DNA from: Pristionchus mayeri
Taxonomy: Eukaryota > Nematoda > Chromadorea > Rhabditida > Neodiplogasteridae
NCBI GenBank assembly: GCA_036245805.1
Contig: BTRK01000002.1
Location: forward strand, 17,291,067-17,355,066
Direction: 5' to 3'
Length of the DNA stretch: 64,000 nt
In this document: piece by piece, positions 56,452-64,000 of the stretch
Numbering within the stretch: position 1 is the first letter of the stretch
How the letters are laid out: every line of letters begins with the position of its first letter
The notes under the pieces: model-generated
The model's database searches: none
What the model saw: the letters and a program-made list of their open reading frames with translations, nothing else
What the model was told of the DNA's origin: nothing
Translations under genes and position numbers: made by a program

Positions 56452-57465
56452 TTTGGGAAGGGGGAAGACCTCGGAGGGAAGAGCAGAATGAGACACGCGA
56501 GGAGCAAGCTATAGTATCCCTTCCCCCTCCCCTAGGAGAGATGAACACGACTAATCCAGTGATATTTGCAACGAGAGGGATCAGAAATCTAGGAAATCAG
56601 AAGAACGAATCTAAATAGATTTCAACATAAGGTGAGTCAAAGTGATGAACTTCTGGTAGCGCCAAACTAAAAATCGCATAAAAGAATAACATCCAAGCAG
56701 TTATAAGTGGTCATTATTTGAGAAGAGAACGATCCTTATATTCGCAAGATTTTAATATGACTGATTTCGAAATGGGATAGACTTATTGTTCAATCTCCGA
56801 GTAAGAGCGTGTGAAAGTAGGCAAAGTGTAGGGGAATCTTAGGCGACTGGAGGATAATACGAACGTAGAATCACGTAACAGTTTTCTTTGAGTAAAGTCA
56901 TCAAAAATTAGACCTTTTGAATAACCTTTTCGCTGGTGGGAGTAATGGGTTCCGTTGTACGGTATGCTTGCACATAGATCACGCATACGAGAAATTGCAC
57001 AGAAGTGAAGTAACACTACATTATGCACACTCCATTAATTGATGTTATGAGCGTGGATTATAGCTCACAAAATCAACACCAAATTACATTTCTACTCACC
57101 ACTTCCACAACTCTCTCAATTCTGTCGTTGCCGAGATACCGAAAGATGGTAGGATGATTAATACTTTTCCCTCAAACCGATGACATTATCATATTTAAGG
57201 GTATGACACGGTCAATGCATCTCCTGGAACTACACAGAAAAACCCTGGAACTGCGCCAAAATGTATTTTGAATGGCCGCCGTCAATATTGACTCGTCATC
57301 ACTCTTCATCTTCTCCATTCATTCTCCCCTCTTCTGCTCTCCCCCGAGCGGTCTCTTCTCTCTTCTCTTCTCGCCTTCCATTTCAAGGTACAGATTAGTG
57401 ATGACTACACATAACATGACCTCCTTATTAATAGGGGAGAGCAAGAGCGTACCTTGTTCTTATAG
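56452..57465. other. Intergenic region between divergent genes
   Basis: No gene is recognised. The interval separates the minus-strand receptor gene from the plus-strand gene at 57466 and should hold both promoters. Confidence 0.5.
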
Positions 57466-59566
57466 CATGTCGATGGACGGAGACGCCGATGCTAACAAGG
57501 TCAACAACAACAGCGTGGGAAACTCCCTGTAAGCATTCAATCCTCAGATGCTTCGATATCCACAAATGAAGCCACTTCACCAACACACGCAGTACCTACC
57601 GTATCCATTTCATTTTCCAGGGATCCGAAGGATATCAAGCAGTACCCTCGCCTCGTGGAGCTGAACAAGTGGAAGGCAGGCGATCAGGTGAGCAGGCCGA
57701 GACATTTTCTTACTTTTGAGGATAAGGAAATACTCTGGAGGTGAAAACACGATGAAGTAAAACATTACGATGTAATGCACTGACAATACGAGGAAAGAAT
57801 ATTAATGAAGGAAAATTTTCCTGATAACCAAAGTATCTCATCCTACCCCTCTCAGAGTGTGGACTCCGACCTGATCAAGGAGTGGAAGCGCATCTGCTCC
57901 CTCCCTGACACGCAGGACACCGAGGCTGTCAGTAATATCATAATTGAACATAAACATATAAAAGCCTTTAAAAAACACTTCCTGCTAAAGTCATTTTCGC
58001 TATATTATTATTTCTTTCTTAATTCTTTCTATTACCAGGTGGACAAGGGACGGGCCATCGTGTCCTTCCTCGGATTCGTCGACGAGACGCCCTCCAAGTG
58101 CATCCTGAACTGGATGAAGCCCCTCTGCTCCGTCACTCAGAAGTATGAATCGTCCTTTCCTCTTTATTCAAGTCGAAACTTATGCGGGGAAGAATGAAAG
58201 ATAAAATTCTGGAGACAAACTTTGAATGTTCTCTTGCATTCTCCTTTAAAAATTGCCAACTCACGTTTCACTTCTCCTTTCTCCCCCAACATTCCAACCT
58301 TATCATATTGCTGCGCTCTTTCTCCCATATTTTTGCCAATTTTGAATTAATCTCCATAACTCGGTTTCGAATACATAGAACTTCATTAACATTAACATGA
58401 AAATGTAATAAATTGAGGATTCTCTACTACCCCTTCATCGACAGCGGTCTCCTGGACGCCTACTTCAGGCTGTGCTCTGAGGTGCCATATAATTCTCATT
58501 CTCGAGATAGATACCTTCATTATTGGATATACAAGATATTTCTGATCGATGTGACAGTGTGTACAAACAGGCATATATTGAAAACATATTTTAATACTAA
58601 TTGTCGATATGGAATGTGTTTTTCATTTCGTAGTTCGTCTAAATGTTTACACTTCCAACATCTTTTGCAGAAGAACAAAAAGTTCAACCTCTATTGGGTA
58701 CTCTACTCCGCAATCTCACTCGAGACGTCCGGAATGGAGAGGTGATGAAAGAGGCCATAGTCACGGCCAAGAAGCTTCTCACTGAGGCAAGGAAACTCAC
58801 TGGAATTGCAATGGATCACAAACTGAAGGTGATTTTTCATAATTAAATTTGTATAAATTTTGTTTTAGAAACTCGGATGGATCACACATCAGATGAGGAC
58901 GGTGAAGGGAGCAGGAGGAGAGAAGAAGACCACCGAGGACAAGGAGAAGAAGGAGAAGGAAGAAGATGACAAGGATGAAGAGATGCAGGTATCGTAGATT
59001 GTTCACGCTAGTTTCACTTTTTACAACGATTTCCATACCACAAAATATTACTACATTTTTTTAAATAAATTTATTTTATTCGAAACGATATTTTGAGATG
59101 CACATCGGAAATGCCACTGGAGACGAGAAGAATGTCACTGTCGAGAATCTGCAGAAGGAACTGAAGGTTCGAGATTGGATTATTTACTGAGCCAATGTGT
59201 GAATATTGCCAGGTCCGCGAGGAGAAGGACGCGATGGAGGAGAAGTACGCTCATCTCAGAAAGAAGTACGAGAAGATCCTCCTGATGGTGAGCTTAGATA
59301 AAGTAGAACGGGATTACCATAGAACACTGTCCCAAGATTATATAGGAATGCGATGAGGGAGGAAAGGTAGATTAGGAATCTAATTACCTTTCCTGAACTA
59401 ACATAACCGTAAAAGAGCCATGCATTTCACTTCAACCACTTCCAAATGTGTAATCTCTCCTCCTCAATCCACTCCTCTATAATTGTTGTGCAGGGTTCGA
59501 TAGTGGTGCCTCTAGAACATCGTCTTATTTCCTAAATCACTTTTACAGATGGGACGTGGTGTGTAA
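57466..59566 (+). CDS. Unrecognised helical protein with charged coiled-coil C-terminus
   Basis: About ten exons run from ATG 57466 (MSMDGDADANKVNNNSVGNS) to TAA 59564-59566 (MGRGV). The body reads KQYPRLVELNKWKAGDQ, DSDLIKEWKRICSLPD, VDKGRAIVSFLGFVDETPSK, ILNWMKPLCSVTQKILYYPF and DSGLLDAYFRLCSE. It then continues GTLLRNLTRDVRNGEVMKEA, ending in KLGWITHQMRTVKG, a Lys/Glu-rich run and a coiled coil (EEKYAHLRKKYEKILLM). It looks soluble and alpha-helical. I do not recognise the family. At the join 58479/58672 the frames disagree by one base: the phase-0 reading ends in a stop after KNKKFNLYWVLY, while the better-looking frame QPLLGTLLRNLT continues to the next exon. Either an exon is missed or there is a frameshift. 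Two acceptors end in TTGAG instead of CAG. Confidence 0.55.
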
Positions 59567-60060
59567 GCGAGAAGTACTCAGTCTGTGATCAAGGAGCGTT
59601 CTCACTGCATCAGATTATTCCCCATCATTGCATCATTTTTGTAAAGCCGAAATGTCGTTATAAACGCTAATTCTATTGTTTTTTGCATGAAAATATCTAA
59701 AATAACACATTGTCTGCTGCACATGCCTTGCTCTTTCAAGCATCCATATTCCATGTCTTGTATTAGGTTGTATTTGGTTCGGAATGTTCCTTACTTTTAT
59801 TTTTCCAAATCTGATATCTCTCCTTCCTCAGTCCACTCCCCGCTAATATGAGTGCAGGGTTAGATCTTAGTTTCACTAGAACATCGTCCAACTTCCGAAA
59901 TCACTTTTACAGTTGGGACGCGGATTCTAACTGAGAAGTACTCAGTTCTCGATCGAGTATTACATTTCGTCTGGACCCGAAATAATGCCTCATTGAATGC
60001 TGTCATAATAAACGCCTATTTCTTGAGTTTGTATGAAAATGCATGTCGTCCACTGCACAT
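59455..60060. repeat. Tandem duplication of last exon and 3' UTR
   Basis: About 59455-59700 (with the MGRGV exon) and 59815-60060 share ordered blocks: AATCCACTCC/AGTCCACTCC, CTAGAACATCGTC, AAATCACTTTTACAG, GAGAAGTACTCAGT. In the downstream copy the exon start ATGGGACG has become TTGGGACG and the stop is changed, so it is non-coding. Confidence 0.7.
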
Positions 60061-63000
60061 GCTTTCGTGTCTTTGTACCCTATTGTTTAGTAGTTGATTT
60101 TTAAAAATCTTCTCTGAACTTTTTCGTTGGTGGACCTGGCAGTCATAAACTGAGGCGCACCCATTCCGCCCTTAGGGGGATGATGCACAAACAAAAACAG
60201 GCGGAAGGACAATCGAGGACATTGGCGTGAGCATACAAGAGAGAGAGTATGATACCCTTCCTCTCTTCTAACAACTCGGAAGCACTTTCGACCTGATTTT
60301 CGATGGGGTTTCTCTTGTATTCAGGACAACAGAAAGGTTACGAAACGATCGTCTTTCTCCTTCTTCAAATGCACGTAAATCTGCGTGCTAATCCGAAGAG
60401 TTCTCACACTATCTTCATCGTTTTTGCACTCCTTCAGTAATTTAGTCGACCCTTCTTCAGCAGAGAGAAAAGACGATGAACTCAGTGGAGAATCACTGGA
60501 GAGGGGATGGAGTGGGGGGGATAGAGGGAGAGAACACTGAAATCGGAGAGTAGAGGGGATATGAGGCATTCCGAACGAGGACTTTAGTCGATGTAAGCTT
60601 CGGAAGCTCCGTTGTTACGTATTTTCTTACGAAATCTTGAAAAGTCACCGCGAATTTGGCACATTTTTCCGTTGCGAAAATCATTCAAATATTCGTGATG
60701 GTAAAATATCATAACATTTCATTCATGTGAGTTTCAGAGTCGCTCCATTCACTCGAAACCATGTATTATCGTTCAAAATGAATCTCTAGTATCGATGACC
60801 CTGGGAATTCAACCTATTGAGTGTCACTCGTTCTTAGATCCTTCGGGGTTCGCCACCCCATTAAGACACTCCGTTCTCTAATTGATCAACCACCATTGGA
60901 TTGGGAATATTTGCGCAGAGTTATGGGCTGAATCAACCCTGTTGCTTGTTCTGTTGAGTCACTGAGTTTACCGCCTCCGGGGGGCGAGATCCCGTTGCAT
61001 TGCATTCACTCAACGAAGAACTTCCCCGTCGATTGTTCTTCCCTCCGAATGTTTCGCCACATCTTCTTATTTCATGACGATTCTACTCCATTCTGTACAT
61101 GTTTAGTTACCTCCTCTCTTCCTTTGATCTGAGTGAGTGAAAGGTGGGCGCCTCTCAGTGGTCGTTCCCTTGCGTGTCTTGGGGATTACTCTCCTCCCTT
61201 CCGGACACGAATGAACAATGGGGCCGAAGGGTGAATGGGGGGGTGTCACACGTACTCTCAGTTTACAATCTACAGTCAGGGCAGATTCCACCCGGCTCGG
61301 CTTCCCTTTCACTCACCGCCTTTCCCATTGGAATGTCGCGCATCCTGTGATTAGATCATTGCTCTCGTTTCTTCTTCTGGTGCGCAATGTTAGAAAATCA
61401 ATCAATCGAGCATTGCTTCATGCGACTCCCATTGTAACCAAGCGCTTCAAAGCCCGCAGCTAACAACGCTTGAGAATTCCTCAACTGTCTCTTGAAGTAT
61501 ACTATCGCGAGGGCCTCCAAAGATAGTCAATGAGTCCTGAGATTATCTCCCATTGTTTTCTCGCTCATTGATTCTCTTGGTATACACTGGACAAACACTG
61601 GCTTCTCTCGTTCGCACATCACTTATTCATTTCTCCTCCTGCACGAGTAGCCTTTCTTTCCCTCACTGCTAACTCCCTGCAGTTGTACTTTTAGGCTTCG
61701 ACCCTCCAACTCTTCAATTCCTGATAATCAACTGATGTTCGACCCATCTCTGCACTTCTTCATTGTCCATCTCCTTTTTTTCGAGTGCCTAACCATTCTT
61801 CTTCTTCTTCGCTCCAATCTCAGTTCCCTTCTGTCAATGATCATATCCGCTCACTCCTTTTTCCTTCTGTATCTCTCCTTCATGGCATCGTTTCCCCTTC
61901 TGAAATGGATCCTGTTAGAAGGGGGGAATGGAGGGGGAGAGGGGCAAGATGTTATGTTTGTCCACGAGTGTTCTCAGGAGAGACTGATGAGAGGCGCGAA
62001 AAACGTCGTCCCCTCAATCCCCCCGTCCCCCTTCCCGATCTCCCCGATCGATAATCTGCCGTAATCTGATTAGAGCGAGTTCCCATTAGCGCCTTCCTTC
62101 CGTGTGTTCCTCTTCATTTCCACGCTTAGGCGCCTCTCAAGTTCGCGAAGCTCCCTCAGTAGATCACTCAGATCAACATCGCCATCTATGCTTGCCTCAA
62201 TCTCTCTTCGTTATACTCCATGTTCCCTCGCTGTTCTCACTCTTCATTTTGTATAGTGTGAACGACTGTTTGAGTGGAGGGATGCTCTGGGATCCATTCG
62301 ATCTTCGCTTGTCTATTCCCCTTATCACTCCTTGCACATCCTTCATTGCTTCTTCTTCTTCCGCATTTCTCATCTCTCGGATGTTCCCTCCTCATTCTCG
62401 CCAGGCTCTTTGTGCACTATGAAGCAAAGTGAATGGCAGCTTCTCATCCGTAGCTAACAGTGAATCTCATCCGTGACTTCTCTCATTGCTTGCACTCTTC
62501 GGGTGCACATAGTTCGATCTTCCTCTGAGTATTCTCCCGACGCAGAACGATCATTTCTTGTTCGAAATCCTTCCCTATTGCGCATATACCAAAATCATTC
62601 TTTAAATGCCGTGGATGTCTAAATTTTGATGCAATTATAATGCGTTTTACAATTTCTCTGATCCCCTGCTCCACTTGCATTTTCTCATCTTGTCCGTTCC
62701 GGAAATCGCGCCATTTTTTTGCATTCATCCAAGCAGATCCTCGCGATGCTTTTTCTCACGCTTCATTCGGGGGAATCTCGAACTCTTTTTGCCCTTCTCT
62801 TCTCTCTTCGTATCGTTTCCTCCTCACGCCAATCACTCACTTGCCATAAGTGAGAGAAGAAGAAGACCATTCACTCTCCCCTCTCGCACTCCTTCACTCT
62901 TATGGTTCCGTGTCTGATCGAGGGGGCAAACTCATGTAGATACACGGCCAGTAGAGTTATGCAATCCATGGTCATTTATTGTTTCTTTGCACCGAATTGT

Positions 63001-63615
63001 TCTTTTATGGCGATTTAAGAAAGTGACGTTGTTCCACACCACGTATTCGCACACTTGATTCGTTTCCGAAAATGTTGAAAAGTATGTTTGCAGTATTTCC
63101 CCGCTCGCTTCGATTTGTCATGCGCAGAGGTGTCGTCCGAAACTTTCGATGAGGTTCGTAGTCTGTGCAACTTTGAATACAGTGAATACATTGCAATTTT
63201 ATAAATATTGTTGATTCAGATTTCCGTCTATCCATCGTCGATTAAAATTGCGCTCCAATGATCTCATAGCAGCTTCTGTCTTATTTTTATTATGCCTCGT
63301 TAATAATGTGAGTATTGTTTACGTATTGTTTTGTTTGCACACAAAATTTGCGTCTCACGATTGCAAACAATTCTACTCCATTGATCATATTTTCCATTGA
63401 TCATATTTCTGATCTTCCCAGCCGAATAGATCATTACGGATGTGCCTAAAAAGTGGTAGTGGCATGAAGGTGTCCGATTTCAGTGTAGTGACTGAATGAA
63501 TGGATTGGAACGGGATCTGATATCCCAAATGGGGAGACTTTCGATGTATAGACTGAGGGAGGTCATTGTATGGCATATTCTGAAAGATGCTAATGGAGTG
63601 AGATGAGGAAATGCA
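60061..63615. other. Long gene-poor region
   Basis: Mostly pyrimidine-rich plus-strand sequence. Two minus-strand open segments at about 60570-60690 (FVRKYVTTELPKLTSTKVLV) and 60330-60470 (STKLLKECKNDEDSVRTLRI) could be exons of an unrecognised gene. A minus-strand ORF at 62483-62728 (NAKKWRDFRNGQDEKMQVEQ) has protein-like composition. None has domain or splice evidence strong enough to call. It may be intron or promoter of the FN3 gene on the right. Confidence 0.35.
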
Positions 63616-64000
63616 GGTTGATTCATCCTCGATTGTCCTCGATTGGTCTCTCGAATCGCCGGATATCCCAGTCAAGGGAATCATCCTCCAGTATTCTCCT
63701 CCCGTCGGGAAACCACTCAGTGGAACGGTGCTCGATCCGTGAGTTATTTTCATTCACTTTGATAACATCGATGAGAAATGATTGCGTTGCCTAGACAAGA
63801 ATCGAAAACTGTTATTCTTCACGTGTAAACTCGAAGATTTCGTAAACTCGTGACGGATAGCTAATTTTTCGTATCAATGAGAAATGGGGATTGACGAATC
63901 TCTTCTTCTGCTCAGTCACACTTCTTCCATCGTCATCAACGACACTCTGGCTGCGACTGAATACACCCTCTTCATCACTGCCCTGCTAGAAGACGGATCC
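63616..64000 (+). CDS. Fibronectin type III domain protein, partial (runs off right edge)
   Basis: Two exons join in phase: 63616-63738 (VDSSSIVLDWSLESPDIPVK, then GIILQYSPPVGKPLSG) and 63917-64000 (HTSSIVINDTLAATEYTLFI, then TALLEDGS). The Trp in the B strand, the central Tyr, and the L-x-A-x-T-x-Y-x-L...A motif before DGS are the hallmarks of an FN3 domain. The preceding acceptor is AAATGCAG. Upstream exons were not found and the gene continues past the window. FN3 proteins are mostly extracellular or receptor proteins; nothing more specific can be said. Confidence 0.7.

Noticed and set aside
57805..58197. A 130-residue plus-strand ORF
   Set aside because: It joins two true exons of the coiled-coil gene by reading through the intron between them.
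61735..62064. A hydrophobic 109-residue plus-strand ORF
   Set aside because: It arises from a pyrimidine-rich tract. No splice sites, start context or recognisable transmembrane family support it.

Overview
This is a gene-dense eukaryotic window with short GT-AG introns. It is almost certainly from a nematode: it holds an intact three-exon major sperm protein (MSP) gene, a nematode-type seven-transmembrane chemoreceptor and many palindromic transposon remnants. Short introns rich in TACGGTA/TACCGTA and GATCAAAGATCA words make me favour a diplogastrid such as Pristionchus. That placement is inference; no rRNA or other marker is present to prove it.

Layout. The left third (about 0.4-13.6 kb) carries two tandem, minus-strand, importin-5-like genes. 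One is near full length (5268-12341), the other an N-terminal partial copy (2222-4058). Each has a large palindromic element in the intron after the same exon. A diverged small gene sits upstream of each copy. At 14.4-15.9 kb is a complete ten-exon tandem-PDZ gene. From 16 to 21 kb there are several palindromic or TIR elements, one of which cuts off a decayed ribosomal protein eL20 (L18a) copy.

The centre of the window is a 9.9-kb Mutator-like element (21986-31920). It has long terminal inverted repeats, iterated GGACAAAATGTCC words at both ends, an exact 9-bp target duplication (CGATCGAGG) and a minus-strand, intron-containing MULE transposase gene (25496-28190). It lies in an intron of a gene for a GOLD domain, whose exons on either side remain phase-compatible. 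A 122-bp tandem array sits inside its right terminal repeat.

To the right follow a nucleoside diphosphate kinase gene with a 14-bp frame-breaking deletion, a sphingosine kinase gene (minus), a dead mariner nested inside an older palindromic element, a compact Not-like homeobox gene, a third importin-5-like gene (43006-49089, minus), a LINE 3' fragment, a 66-residue basic Ala-tailed protein gene, the MSP gene, an Srx-like chemoreceptor gene, an unrecognised helical/coiled-coil gene and the start of a fibronectin-III gene running off the right edge.

Functional links. MSP, the NDK and small basic genes with Ala-rich tails, and perhaps the PDZ gene suggest a sperm-gene neighbourhood, as known around MSP genes in other nematodes; this is inference. 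Three diverged importin-5 relatives within 50 kb point to a local expansion of that family. Most remaining sequence is explained by mobile palindromic elements and simple repeats. Exon boundaries were read by eye from GT/AG sites, frame and family similarity, and are approximate where stated.
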